This document shows positions 13,201-27,574 of a DNA stretch of 64,000 nt, piece by piece. Source of the DNA: Proales similis (taxonomy: Eukaryota > Rotifera > Eurotatoria > Ploima > Proalidae); contig JAGVRJ010000008.1 in assembly GCA_019059635.1 (NCBI GenBank), positions 310,001 through 374,000 of the forward strand, written 5' to 3'. The translations under genes and the position numbers were made by a program. Positions within the stretch are counted from its first letter, which is position 1. Each line of letters opens with the position of its first letter. The notes below the pieces were generated by a model. That model did no database searches, was not told where the DNA came from, and was given only the letters and a program-made list of their open reading frames with translations.

Positions 13201-16200
13201 ACGCCGAGAACGAGCGTCAGCAAATGATCAGTCTCGCTCAGCAAGAGAAGAACGGCCTGATGGAGAAGCTGGCCGCTTACAAGGACGAGTCGGCTCGTCT
13301 GGGCGCCGAGCTCGACAAGCTCAAGCGAGAAGGTCTGCTCAGGCAAGAGCATGACAAGACGACAATATCGAGTCTGGAAGACGAGATCAGACGAATGAGA
13401 GCTCAGCTGGAGGAGTCGATCGCTAATCACGAGCGAGAGGTCAAGGACCTTCAGTTTTACCTTGAAGACGTCAAGCAGCAAAAGGAGGCCGGCATTCGTG
13501 AATGCAACGAGCTCAAGACCCAGCTGAAGATGGTCGAGGACATGCGCGACAACGTTCGACGCGAGCTGATGGAAGCGAACAGAAACATTCGCGAGCTGGA
13601 GGAGGTCGGCGAGCTGCAGCGTAAAGAGATCAACGAGCTCAAGCGACACTTGAACGATGAAGTGAGAGAGAAGGAGCTCGTCATGCACAGCAACGAAGAG
13701 CTGAGGGGCAAACTGCGCACTTCAGAGAACGAGAAGACCGACCTGCGTCGACTGCTCGAGGAGAGCAGGCAGCGCGTGAACGTGCTTGAAGAGCACAAGA
13801 ACGTCATGCAGAAGGAGTCGTCGGATTTGCGCAACAATCTGCGCGAGATTGAAAAGTCGAGGCTGGAGGCCAGACGCGAGCTGCAAGAGCTGAGGCGTCA
13901 AGTAAAAATGCTCGACTCTGAGTCGAAGAAGAAGAGCAAGGAGGTCGAGGACTTGCAAGAGCGAGTGAAAATCGACGAGGCGCGTGAGGACGAGATGCGA
14001 AAAGAGGTGTTCGGGCAAAAGCAGAAGGTGGTCGAGACCGAGGCGACCCGTGACATGCTGAAGAAAGAGCTGGGCAATTTGCAGCGCAAGTACGCCGAGC
14101 TCGAGGACGAAGTGCGCATGCGCGAAAAGGAACATCGGGCAGTGCTCGACGACTGCAAACGATGCGAGCGAAAGGCGCTCGAAGAGAGGCGAAGTCTGGA
14201 GCTCACTCTTGAAGAGGTGAACAACGTGTTGTCGGAGACGCGAGTGCAACTCAGCGGCACCGAGAGCCGACTTGGCGCAGTCGAGGGCCAGCTGGCTCGA
14301 GTCGAGGCCGCCAGAAAAGAGGCCGAGTACAAGCTGAACAGCATTGTGTCGAGCTTGCGAAAGACCATCGGCTACCGTCCGTCGTATCAAATAATCAAAC
14401 TGCAGTCGCGACACAATTCTGGCTCGCCGCCTCGTCGCAATCCGTCGCCACCGTGCAAAGGCTTCGCAGAGAATTCGACTCGAATCTCGTCGCGAAGTCC
14501 TCATCGCCGCAGCTGCTCGCCAGTCGATCGCTACATGTCACCGGCTGGCACTTGTCTTGAGCGCAACTACGACGTGTCCGACATTGACCCTGAAGCGGTG
14601 CGAATCGCTCTGCGCGAATTCGTTCAGAATCTGGCCAATACTGAACGCGAGCGAGACGACGCCATCTCTGAGCTGAACATGCTCAAGCGAAATCTAAGCG
14701 AGCTGAGCGAGACCTACACCAGAACCGAGCAGAGACTGAACCAGTTCCAGAAGAGTCTGACAGAAGCCGAGGAGGACAAGCGAGGCATTGACTCTCGACT
14801 GGCGAGCGCCCAAACGGCCCTCATGCTTCAGGAGGAGACCATCAGACGCAATGAGCGTGAACGAAAGGCAAACGCCGACAAGATGAACGCTCTGGAGAGA
14901 CAGCTGCAGGCAGCCGAGCACGAAAAGTCGCAGCAGAACGAGAAAATCGCCAAACTAAAGGGCGGCGAGCAACGTCTGCTCGAAGAGAAGAGATGTCTGA
15001 AGAAGCAACTGGAAGAGACTGAGATGCGTATGGCCGAGACCGAGACCGCCAGGCGCTCGTTCGAATGTGAAATGCAGCGACTGCAAGCTCTGCTCGGCGA
15101 CAAAGAGACCGAGCTTCAGGTTCTGCAGGAACGAGTCGAGTCGCTCGTGCGACAACTCCAAGAGAGAGACGACAAGTGCCAATCGCTTCAGCTAAGCATC
15201 GACCGACTGAGCTTGGCTCTGGCCAAGTCAGAGGAGGGCGAACATTCGCTCAAGAACAAAGTGCAAACGTTGAACCAGACCCTTTGTCAGACAAGCACGC
15301 AGACGAGCGATCTTCAAGAGAAGGTCAATCAGCTGCAGCTGGCGTTGTCTGGCTCCGAGTCCGACCGGCGTGTTCTTCAAGAGAAGCTCGAGCAAGCCAA
15401 ACAGGCGGCCAGTGACACAAAGCGACAGAACTTGGCTCTGTTGGAAAAAGTCAAGCAGTTGCAGAACGATTTGTCAGATAACGAGCTCAGACGCAACGAG
15501 CTTGAAGGCCAGGCTCGCAATTTGAACACTTTGCTCGCACAGAGGCAAGAAACCGAGCAAGAGGCGCTCAAGCGAGTGAGCCAAATGAGCCAGGAGAAGC
15601 AGCAGCTTCAAGAAAAGCTAAACGTCGCACAGAAGCGCATCTCGAGCATTGAATACGAGCGGCAAGAGAACGAGCGGAGCAAGCTTCGCCTCGAAAAAGA
15701 CAAGTCAGCGCTTAAAAAGACTCTCGATCGGGTAGGCTACATCCGTCGGCTGTTCACTGGCCTCACAAGACAGTCGACTAATTTGTGTGCTTTTAGGTGG
15801 AACGCGAAAAACTGCAGCAAGAGGAGCTGGGTCGATTTGTGGACAAAAGCTCGCTCGAGCGGCAAATGCAGCATCTCGAAGAAGAGAATCTAAATCTGCA
15901 CAAGCAGATTCAAGACTTGCAAAATCAATTGGCCGATGTCGAGCATCAGCACGCACAGCGGCTTATTGAACTCACGTCCAGAAATAGAAAGGAGTCAGAG
16001 CTCGAGCTAGAACGCTTACGTTCGTCTCAAATGCAGTCCGAACGGCAGCTGGAGTCGCGCGAGAGGTGCCATCGACAGCGAGTGCGAAGTCTGGAGGAGC
16101 AGATCTCCACATTGAAGGATCAGCTGAATCGTGAGATCCGCAACAGGCAAAACTTCCTGACGCACACGGCCAACGCTGACGAGGAGATAAGAAACCTGCA

Positions 16201-16393
16201 CACAATACTGAGCGACTCGCTGCACACAGTGTCACGTGATGCCACTTTTGATCCAGTGCTGATGGAGATTGAGACTCGCCGCCTGAACGAGTCATTGGGT
16301 CATCACTTGCACGAGGCACCAGTGAGAAATAGATCGCCGACCAGACGGTGTATTTCGCCAAGCAAATACAAACTTCACCACAGATACAATTAG
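7275..16393 (+). CDS. CROCC: Rootletin (ciliary rootlet coiled-coil protein)
   Basis: Builds the striated rootlet that anchors the basal body of cilia and links centrioles. Joined exons 7275-7406, 8227-8547, 8598-8695, 8768-8933, 8994-9206, 10701-10822, 12060-12153, 12208-12510, 12691-12918, 12981-15731 and 15797-16393 give 1674 residues in one frame, within the range of invertebrate rootletins (human about 2,000). Nearly all of it is coiled coil with heptad-like repeats rich in Glu, Gln, Arg and Leu. Ser/Arg/Pro-rich breaks (SPRSRSPTRHH; SPPRRNPSPP; SPTRRCISP) separate rod segments. One 2.75-kb exon holds most of the rod. The introns before exons 2, 6 and 7 are 0.8-1.5 kb, whereas most others are 50-180 bp. 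Start chosen at the first ATG before the coiled coil. Other long coiled-coil proteins are the alternative, but the overall layout fits rootletin. Confidence 0.85.
9887..9909. repeat. (CA)n microsatellite
   Basis: Alternating CA for about 11 units inside the 1.5-kb fifth intron of rootletin; the rest of that intron (9207-10700) is AT-rich without coding signal, apart from a TATA box near its end. Confidence 0.9.
10568..10574 (+). promoter_or_regulatory. TATA box inside a rootletin intron
   Basis: TATAAAT flanked by GC-rich sequence (GGGCG before, GGCGCG after), 127 bp before coding exon 6. The flanks are typical of a real TATA box rather than random AT richness. It could start a shorter rootletin transcript; exon 6 itself contains an in-frame Met in DKMSVENQL. 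Confidence 0.4.
10823..12059. other. Large rootletin intron
   Basis: 1.2-kb intron between coding exons 6 and 7. Holds a TG-rich run near 10980, a CT microsatellite around 11230-11250 and a TATATATAC stretch near 11940. No open frame with recognisable domains on either strand. Confidence 0.6.
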
Positions 16394-17973
16394 ATCTTGA
16401 GAAGAGCCGAAATGCCAAACAAACAACTCAAACCCTGCGACCCTCGAACCCCTCTATTCAACACACACACACCCACATTCATCGTCCAGAACCGGCCACT
16501 CAGCCAATCAGTTTATTGCATTCAGATGAAATTAAATGGCAAAGCTGCTGCAGTTTATTATTATTATTTGAAATTTTTATTTTGGCCGGACGGAGATTTT
16601 TCTGTTGAGCGGCTCAGTTTTGATCGCTCCTGTATGGATCGCAGCTCTAATACGTGATTGGCTGCGCTTTTATTCGGATTATAATTATGAACTTGCCATT
16701 GCCTCTCTCCTCGCACTCGTTCGGTTTTTTTTTTTATTTTCTTCTATTATCTATCAATTGAAATCGGTCGGTCGGTCGTGCAAACATTCAACAGTGGCTT
16801 TTAAATGACCGTTTATATTGGCACATGAGTACAATCAGTTGATGAGAGAAAAACGAGTAGCCAGCGACGAGGAGAAGTGCATGTCAACTGTTCATTCTTG
16901 TGTACACGATCGAGCAAACTTGGCCGCATTCAAAATTCTCCCCATTTCTTACCGACTTGAAGTAATATTTTAAATACTTTAAAAAAATGAAGAAAACACC
17001 ATCGATTAAGAAGATTAGACACAAACAGATAGATAGAGAGAAAGAGAGTGTCGACCAAGCAAACAACCTCCAATCCCATGTGCGACGCCCTTTCCCCCCT
17101 TCACTCTCTTGTCTCTTTAACTCTTTTTATTTTAGCTTTGGTTCATTACTGCCTCTATTTTTGACGATAATAAAAGAATGAGAAATCTATTCGACTCTGA
17201 TTGGCTGGAGCGGACGGCAGCCAGGCAAGCAGATGGATGATGTGAGCTGATCGACAACTGTCCTAACTAGCTTAGATGCTCTTGTCGATAATAGACTCTG
17301 AAAATCAATTAGAAGGGCACGGTTAGAGTGGCGTTGATTGCTGATGCTACAGTTGAGTAATCTCACTCGCTGATCATCATCATCTAACTACGCCAATAGT
17401 ATCACTGGTGCCAGTGCTCGTGGCCAAAGCAGCTTTGCCTGTGAAACAAATAAATAATTAGAAAGACGGAGAGAGAGAGAGAGAGAAGGCGAGGAAGATA
17501 GAGAAGAGGCGAATTGGGCTCAATGCAGAAAAGACAATGGCCAATGGACGCTGCTCTCGCTGGCCTGTTTATTTACAGTTGCGTTTATTGAGTAAACAAA
17601 TGCGCGAAAATATCAGGGAGAGGCGTTGATGCCGCTAGTGATGCCTCCTCCTCTTCTCCTGTGCTTGATTGATAAGGCGTTAAATTGGCTCACGTACATC
17701 TCGGGCTCACTTTGCAGTGAAATATTCCGTTTGGGCCCGCTGGCTCCTCTCCTATTTAGCCCGAGCACTTTGGTTCTCTTAAGGGCTCAGAAGAACGCAG
17801 TTTGTTGTCAGTTACTGCCGCCAACTCGACTCGACTGGCTTCTTTATGCATCGACAGTCAAAGCTTAGCGCGCATCCTCACTCATTCTGATTCAATTCTC
17901 TTTTTTTTCTCTCTCTCTCTACCCTTATTTTCATAGAAGCGAAACAAACGAGTTTAGAGCGATCAGAGGAACA
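16394..17973. other. Intergenic region before the bHLH gene
   Basis: About 1.6 kb. Contains the rootletin 3' UTR, a GA microsatellite around 17468-17486, a CATCATCATC stretch near 17375 and CT-rich sequence just before the bHLH start. I see no coding exon. It is the natural place for enhancers of the bHLH gene. Confidence 0.5.
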
Positions 17974-18591
17974 ATGGGCCGAAAGAGGAAGCTGGACGAA
18001 GAGACGGGCAGTGGCGAAGACTCGTCGGGCTCAAGTGCCATGTCAAACAGACAGCGCAATGCGGCAAACGATCGAGAACGAATGAGAATGCGAGTGCTGA
18101 GCAAGGCATTTGTAAAACTCAAAACCACTCTGCCTTGGGTAAAACCGCTGCGGCCATGGCATTCTTGCGTTTTATTTTAATTTTCGGACTCGTCTAGGTG
18201 CCCAAGGACACCAAACTGTCTAAATTGGACACGCTCAAGCTGGCCTCGATCTACATATCCTACTTGACCAATCTGCTGGACGACGAGAGCCAGTCGCCAG
18301 TCGTTCAGATTGAAGGCCATCATCCATCGGGCTCTTCGTCAGGCCTGTTCGTATCCGGTTTTTCGTCCCAGTCTAACTCGGAGCCGTCTCTGTCAGACCT
18401 GGTAAGACTTGTGATCTGAGAGTGAAAACAATTTCTTCTAAACCGACTGGACGTAGACGTGGCCGCTCATGTCCAACACTGGCAGTCGGCTCGTTCGCCA
18501 GTCCGCATCTCGACCGTTCGCTGAGACCTGGTTCGAACGCAAGAAAAACAATTCAGCCGAGATGTCTCACGGCGCTCGTCATCTCGTCTAG
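17974..18591 (+). CDS. TCF21: TCF21/musculin-type bHLH transcription factor
   Basis: Class II bHLH factor of the capsulin/musculin group, which controls mesoderm and visceral muscle fates in animals. Exons 17974-18138, 18198-18401 and 18457-18591 encode 167 residues. The N-terminus has a [16 protein letters not shown] stretch like vertebrate TCF21. The basic region is [20 protein letters not shown], helix 1 leads to KLKTTLPW, the loop is VPKDTKLSK and helix 2 [14 protein letters not shown]. The short C-terminal block TWPLMS matches the conserved TWPFM of TCF21 and musculin, which separates it from Twist, Hand and Scleraxis. The intron after LPW splits the HLH in the loop. Introns are 59 and 55 bp. 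Confidence 0.9.
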
Positions 18592-18972
18592 ACTCTTCTA
18601 GAAGTTCACTGTTTCTAATAAACCAGGCAAACTGCTCCACCGCCGGTTTCTTGCTTAAATGTTTGTAATTTCTCGATTCTGTTTCTGATCACGAAACTTG
18701 AAATTATTATTATGAAATTCTGGCAAAAACAGCAGCCTGTCGCGCACTCGACAGAGCGTATGCCTCAGCTGCAAAGTTGATTGTGCACGTGCAACAGGTT
18801 GACACACTGGTGGCTCATAACCGAATCAGTAGAGTGAAAGTGAGAGAGAGAGACACACACAGGGAGGAGGAGGAGGGAGAGGCTGATATTTCCGATGCAT
18901 TCTTAAACTGGTTGCTAAATAAAAGAGCAGTTTTCTAAATGCCAGAGTGCGTCTAGTTCAGATAAGAGAGAA

Positions 18973-20450
18973 ATGAGCAACGAGCAAAATGAGCTTTCTC
19001 CGATCATCGCAACACCAACCGTGGCCGGCTCAACTCTCCTGAACGAGCACGCAAACAAAGCGGAGCAATTCAATTTGCTTAGAAATGGCCCGTGAGTAAA
19101 CACGTGCAGTCATCTGAATCGAGCCCTAAATCATTCAGGTTGATTTTGAAAGTTTGAAAATGCTTGTCGCCGCACTGGTTGCCCAGCTCGTCTCCCTGTT
19201 CATCTGTGGCACTGGCATAGTCAATTCGGAGCTGGCCGACAATTATTCGATAAACATCCCAACGTGTGAGCTGGCCTTATTTTTGCTCTCTTCAACTTGT
19301 TCGCTTCAACTCGAGTTTAAATCAAGTCCAGTCTTTCTTCAACTATCTGCTGCTCACACTCATATTTGTGCCGTTGGTGCTCTACCGCAAGCGAGCCCAG
19401 ACTCTGAGCTTTTTCCATCAAAACGCCTGGAAGTACTTTCTGGTCGCTCTGGCCGACGTCGAGGCCAACTATTTCATAATCAAAGCCTATTCGCTGACCA
19501 ACGTGACCACAATTCAGGTGAATGCAGTCAAATCCGAATCGAACAATCGCTTGACTCAGCCATCGATGAAGGTCATCGATGCGTTCATACTTCCGATCGC
19601 GCTTCTGCTCTCCTTCATATTCCTGCGGCACTCGTTCAAATTCAACCACGTGGCCGGCGTGGTCTCGTGTCTGTTCGGCTGTGCGTTCATCATAATCGCC
19701 GACACTCAGTCAAGCTCGTCGAGTCTGTCGGGTGAGAATCGCAATCGCCAACTCTTCTTCTTCTTCGTTCGGTTCAAGTATTTGGTCCGTTGAAGGCGAG
19801 CACAAGCTGATCGGAGACATACTCTGCCTGCTCAGCTCGGTCTTGTACGCAACCAGTAATGTGAGCGCCGAGTACTTTGTCAAAGAGAGCAGCGTAAGCG
19901 AATACTTGTCCATGATCGGTCTATTCGGCACCGTCATCAGTCTAGTTCAAATGTAAACTCGCTCAAACGACTCGAGCATTTCCTAAACTCTGATTTAGGT
20001 TCGCACTGGAACGAGACCAAGTGTTGGCGCTCGCCAAATTCAACGATTTCACAGTCGGTAAGCGACCACAAGCGTTTTGCGTCTGAGTCTGCGACTAACC
20101 CGTGCGACTCAGTCGGCCTGTTCGCCGCCGAGAGCATTTGCATGCTGCTCATTTACGTACTGGTGCCGATCGTGTTGCAGCTATCCAGTGCGGCCTTCCT
20201 AAATGTCAATTTGCTCACCTCCGATTTCTACTCCGTTTTGGTGGGCATATTCATTCGCTCGTACAAGGTTGGTGCATTCATGCTTTAACGCTTCAGCTCG
20301 TTTTGGTCTCTATTTTCTTCTTCTTTTTTTTTTAACTCAAACTGGCTGGCGGAATAGTTGAACGCGCTCTACTTTGTCGGATATGTTTGCATCATGCTCG
20401 GCACATTGCTCTATGCAAGCTCACGTCCACGAGAACGTGCGCGGTCGTGA
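18973..20450 (+). CDS. SLC35F1/F2-type solute carrier
   Basis: Ten-helix membrane protein of the drug/metabolite transporter superfamily, SLC35F1/F2/F6-like; substrates of this subgroup are poorly defined. Exons 18973-19091, 19153-19265, 19327-19517, 19572-19731, 19796-19952, 19999-20057, 20113-20267 and 20358-20450 give 348 residues with consistent phases. Family landmarks are visible: LVSLFICGTGIVNS, FQSFFNYLLL, WKYFLVALADVEANYF, the IKAYSLTNVTTIQ segment, GEHKLIGDILCLLSS and MIGLFGTVIS. The N-terminal 40 residues are hydrophilic and cytoplasmic. The eight short introns (46-90 bp) are typical of the window. It starts less than 400 bp after the bHLH stop. The subfamily is clear; assignment to F1 or F2 is not. 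Confidence 0.88.
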
Positions 20451-21302
20451 AGCGACAAAATGCCCGCAAACAAAGAGTTTCTCGGGCTCCCCTCATCCGC
20501 CACGTTCTTACTCAAATTCTCTCTAAATCGATTATGCTCGTTTAAATTGAAAACAAAATTTCAATTGCGAATAATTTCTAACACGTGCACCCAAAGTAGC
20601 TCTTTCTCGTCAAACTGGGTAGGCTCAGGCAAACGGTAAATATTTGAACAAGAACGAGTGCCAGGCTTAGGAGTGTTTTTCAACTGAGTAAATGGTGACG
20701 CTTTCAAATTCACATAAACACACAGCGCCAGCTATTTTGACAAAGCTCTGAAGACGTCGCTTGCTAGGCCTCTGACAGCTGGCAAGAACAGCAGCAGAAG
20801 CGTCGGAAGCTTGTGTTGCTGCGGCGGCGAAGAGAAAGCGGCAAGGTAGACGAGATGAGATCTGTCTCGCGTATTGGCCGGTCTGCGCTCTTTCAAATCG
20901 CTTAGAGGGTCAGACAGGTCAGCTGGCAACATGCTCACTTGGGCTGCAAGGCTTGCCTCATTATGAACACAATGCCACGAATAATATTTTTTTTTGCAAA
21001 TAAGCCCTTTCAATAGATTGCCGACTGGTTGTTGGCTAAGCGAAGGCGCCTGATCAAGCGCGAGTTCAATTTCAATCATAAAGACGTATCGATATCAAAA
21101 GCCAGATAAGCGCAAGACGAGTGTGTGTCTAGAGCCAGGTAGCTTATAACCGCCGGGACCAATTTGGTTGCCAAGTTGTTCGTATTCCATGCAAAAGTCA
21201 ATTTGAGCGCACCAGCCAATATATTGAGTTTGAACCAACCGACACAAAGTGACGGCTAGTGAGAAGAGATCGCCACACGAGGAGAGCACCACCAACGAGC
21301 AA
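20451..21302. other. Intergenic region before the first mannosidase
   Basis: About 850 bp with no recognisable gene. An open frame on the minus strand (20732-21079) has no domain and overlaps nothing conserved. Presumed 3' UTR of the transporter and promoter of the mannosidase. Confidence 0.5.
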
Positions 21303-23327
<2,025 letters not shown>

Positions 23328-23725
23328 GTGCCCACCAGAATGTAGGCAAAAACCGGCACTTTTACACACACCGACCGGAAGAGGAGCATTTTATTTGTTG
23401 GCGTTCGGGTATTAATTTCTAAATGTGAAGTCCGCTTCGACTTGAATGTGAAGTGTGTTTGCTTTTTTAAAATTGAATCATTCCTTCTCGCCTCTATTTA
23501 ATCAATTGACGCTGTTTTATTTTTAAAAAATTATCAAACAATTGCTAATTTTCAAGACGACAATATAACAATTCAAATCAGAAGATAATCGAGAGTCGAT
23601 CGACAGGATCAGTGAAGCAAATTCGTTTGTTTAGAATGTTCGTCTTCTTCTGTTTTTATTAATTTAATTTGTTTTCTGTTCATTTGCTTTTTTGAAAGTT
23701 TACTGCTCTTTCGAAAGTGAATTGA

Positions 23726-23731
23726 AATAAA
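23726..23731 (+). terminator. Poly(A) signal of mannosidase A
   Basis: AATAAA 400 bp after the stop, in an AT-rich 3' flank, just before the convergent end of the ABCG gene. The two transcripts probably end within a few dozen bases of each other. Confidence 0.5.
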
Positions 23732-23765
23732 AACAAAATTTATTCAAAAGACGAGTTGCCAGTCT

Positions 23766-26665
23766 CTATTTCCTGAACGATTTGGCCAACAGGATCAGGA
23801 ACGTGATCACTCTAAAGCCGACAATCAAAATGGCCAGCGCGCCAAAGTAGATCGAGAAGTTGGACTTTTACGGTCAAGTTTAGTCACCATGAGGCGAGAA
23901 AGAGAAAAAGAGCATTTCTTACTGTTTTCATGTCAAGTGACTCAATCACCTGGTTTCCGGTGGTGAAGCATCGAGTGTCAGTCGCGCTGCATTTTATTCC
24001 GGTCAGGCCATCCCACTGGTTGATGACGAGCAGCTCGTTGGCATAGTTGAACCAGGACAAATACCGCATCCAAATAAAGTAGACGGGCACCGTTCTAACA
24101 ACGAAGAAATCGACTTTTTAGTTGAGCCAAAGTGTCTTAGAGAGCTTCTCTTCCTTACGAGTTGTTCAAAAAGAAACCAGAAAAGATCATGAGCGGCACA
24201 AGCAACGGTCCGGACAGAGCGACGGCCGCATTTGCGCTCGGAGCCGCCGCCGATATGAGGGAGCCTTTTGTTTGGGATTAGAAAGGCTAAAGCAAACGCA
24301 AAAGAGAACGCGCTAATTACCGAACGAGATAGAGCAGAATGTGACCAGCACAATAATGAGACAGCACATGAAGAAACGGCCCGCGTCGTTGTTCAAACTC
24401 GCCATCCAATAGGTTATGGTCACCGAGATGAGCGGCAGAATTATAAACTTGGGCAGCTTCGAGGTTTGAAGTGAATATGAAAAATGGGCGACAGTGAGAG
24501 GAGGAATCTCAGCTCACATCGATACAGATGCCGGACATGTAGTAGCTGAACACCGTGTACATGGCGTTCTGATGCTCGCGCAGCATGATTGCAATCTCGG
24601 TCGGATATGTCTAAGTCCAACGAATTAGTGAGAGAGCAGTGACTTTGGCTCGCAAATACTTACATTCAACACGCTGAACATGAACGAAAAGCTCGAGTTG
24701 GTCAAAAAGAGGAACAATAGGCCTTGACGCAATGCTCAATCGGGCGTTCTGCTCAGTTCAGTTCAGTTGGCATACCGTTTATGTTTTGAACGCCGGCCTG
24801 GTTGCATTCGATTTGGAGGAAAATGAGGCCGAGCATTATTGATATGATCTAAACAAGGCACAGTTTAGACAAGCGACTAACAGGGCGACTTGGCCGAGAG
24901 GCGCAAGTGAACAACTTACAATCACTTGAATCAGACTGACCCAGAACGCGAACGGGTCGCGTAGTTGGCCAAGAAAGTTGCGCCACAAGAGCCAAACGAA
25001 TTGAACGAATATGTTCGCGTTGTAGCTTCAACACAGCCACAAGATGAACAGATCGCCAAATTAAGGACAACAGCTGGTCGAGTTAGTTACCGAATTTTAT
25101 TTGGCAACTCCACGTTCTCTCCCGCCTCATTGAACTGGGCTTGCTTGATTGCAGTTTGATTTTGGGCCTTGAGCTCCGACTGATCGTAGGCATCGCAAAT
25201 ATTCTATTCATTCAAGTTTAACTTTTGCATTGAATGTTCGAAGCGCTTGCGGATCAGTTTACTTTGACTACTTGAAGACTCTCTTCTCTGTTATTGGGCA
25301 ATACGGCCAGAGTTTCGATATAAAAGTCGGCTGGATTGTAGTTGACTGGCACATTGTAGCCGCTCCTTTGAGCAACGAACTGATGAGCCGAGCGCGGCAG
25401 AGAATGCGAATCAAACGAGTGATTTACTTGGAGAAGAATTTCGGCGCCTCACTGGCCAGGCCGAGATAGGCTAGACGTCCTTCGGCCAGCAAGCAGAGCG
25501 TCTCAAACTTGTTGAACACTTCACTGCTCGGCTGATGAATCGTGCAAATGATTGTCTTGCCCATTTTGGCCAGGTTCACCATGCAGTCGACCACTGAGCG
25601 AGCCATGAACGAGTCTAGGCCACTGGTGGGCTCGTCGCAGAACAGCAGACTCGGATTTGTTATTAACTTTTGGAGTTTTATTTAGAAACTGTTGTTTCAG
25701 ACGGGCAAACACGAGCCGACGAGGAGTCTACCTCACAGCCAAAGGCCAAACGACGACGCTCTCCTCCCGATATGCCTTTGATGCCTTTCTCGGGGATTCC
25801 GATCAAAGTGCCGGCGCACTTTTTCAAGTTGAGCTGCAAACGATTCCAGATTTGACTACTGTTAATTATCGCCTAACGAGTTTCACTCACTTGGTTCATG
25901 ACTTCTTCGACCCTCTGTTTCTTCGCCTCGCTGTCGTACTCTTTGCCCATCTTGAGCATTGCCTTAAGTGGTCAAATTAAAAAACGCCGAACAAGATCAA
26001 CTGGTTAGGAAGACGCAGACTTGGAACTTGAGCTGCTCGTAGACTGTCAATGTGCCGATGAAGATGTCCTCTTGCTGAACATAGCCCGATATGGCCGAGA
26101 GAGCAGCCACTGACGTTATTGTCTGTCCGTTGATTTTCACCTGGCCGCTGATTTTCAAGTTGCCTCTGTTTCTGAAGTTGAGCACGTTCAGCAGAGTGGT
26201 CTTGCCTGCACAATTCAAAAATGAGAACTTCATCCAAACCAAAGTGAGAAGCAAACTAAGGAGTCACCTGCTCCACTCGCGCCCATGATCGCCATCAAAG
26301 TGCCCGCCTTGGCGATTCCGTTCACTTTTCATTTAATTCATTAGCTCGAATGAGGCCCGCAAGGCAACAGACACTACCATCGTTGATAATTTGCTTTGAT
26401 GGAATTTCTTTCTTGCAAAAAAGAAGCTTTCCCTTTATTCCGTCCTTGGAGCTCGGTGTGAACACGTTTATGTTCTCCCAGGTTACATTGATCGGGCTTG
26501 TTTTAAATTCGGTCTGCTCGATCGGAATGATCAAATCGTTCTGGCTTAGTTCTCTGGATGCCACTTGTTCCTCTTTGGGCTCCTGTTTTCATCAAGCGTT
26601 CGAATCGATTGTCAACTTGTGATTCTGCTCGTTCAACTTACGGGCGAAACTCGACGCGCAGACAT
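23766..26665 (-). CDS. ABCG half-transporter (White subfamily)
   Basis: ATP-binding half-transporter with an N-terminal nucleotide-binding domain and a C-terminal six-helix domain; the family moves lipids, sterols or pigment precursors as dimers. I can join about 17 small exons starting at MSARRVSP. Seen in order: Walker [15 protein letters not shown] (split by an intron), [19 protein letters not shown], the ABC signature [14 protein letters not shown], Walker [14 protein letters not shown], the H-loop [10 protein letters not shown], then [32 protein letters not shown] and the membrane helices to [16 protein letters not shown] and a final KSFRK tail. The C-terminal extracellular loop and missing N-terminal membrane domain are ABCG-specific; the arthropod White and ABCG1/4 groups are the nearest kinds. 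One donor (GTCTGC after KFQ) is weak, so that edge is uncertain. Confidence 0.9.
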
Positions 26666-27574
26666 TTCGACCTATTTTAAATTTGATTTTTCTTTTTGTT
26701 TCTAATTTTATTCTTAAATAGTAAACAACAAAGGCTGTTAAATAAGTGTTATGCAACTGACAAAGCAGATTTCAGCTGCTGCTGCTGCTGCGTAGATTTA
26801 ATGTGTCTGCCGCTTACATGAGCAGAGAACTGCACGCCGCCTCAGCATGTGACTGTCGCATCGGACCTGTAACCTTGCGTCGCTACTTTTTCAGTCATAA
26901 TTCAGGTGGTTATGTCACCAGGCTGGCAGACGGCTTTTCAGAAAGGGGCTTAATTCAGCGAGCTGTGCGAAAGCGTCGTCGACTCAACTCGATCGATAAA
27001 TCGACCTTGCACAGTTTGTTGTCAAGAAATTCAGTTTTCGTCAAGTAAATCGCTTGTCTGCTCATGTTGCATTGAAAGCATTTATTCAACAAAAAGAAGC
27101 AAAAAAAAAAAAGTGAAACGAGTACAACGAGTTGAGATGAACGAATATAAACGAGGAAACAGATGAAACAAGACGACACTTTGTTCAATTAAGTTGAAAT
27201 GAGCGAAAGAAAGAGAGCTAATGGAATTAAACATCAAAATCGATCTGAGGCGACGAGCATTTCTTGGTAGAACGGACGATCGGGTCCAGTCCGGTACTTG
27301 ATCTAACTTTTTCGTTTCTGCATCACCAATTCTGAACAGACAAACAAACGAACGAACGAACAGACAAGCAGGCAGGCAAGCTCATTCAGAAGAAGAGGCT
27401 GCAATGGAGTGGCTGGGCCACCATGCCGACTCGATTCGGCTTTCGGCTTTGTATTTAGAGAAAAAAAAAGCGAAAAAGAAGAAAAAAAGATGTCCTGGCA
27501 ATAGAAGAAAAAAAAAGATGGCAAGCAGAAAGAAAATTGAGGAGATTGAATGGCGGAATGAAAAAAAAACTGAA
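26666..27574. other. Intergenic region, ABCG promoter side
   Basis: About 900 bp between the ABCG start and the end of the next reverse gene. Includes a GCTGCTGCTGCTGC run near 26776, poly(A)-rich stretches around 27095-27110 and 27460-27510, and a CGAACGAACGAAC repeat near 27350. No supported coding exon. Confidence 0.5.

Noticed and set aside
13005-14504. Several Leu-rich antisense open frames under rootletin
   Set aside because: Expected by-product of long coiled-coil coding sequence (Glu/Gln/Lys codons read backwards).
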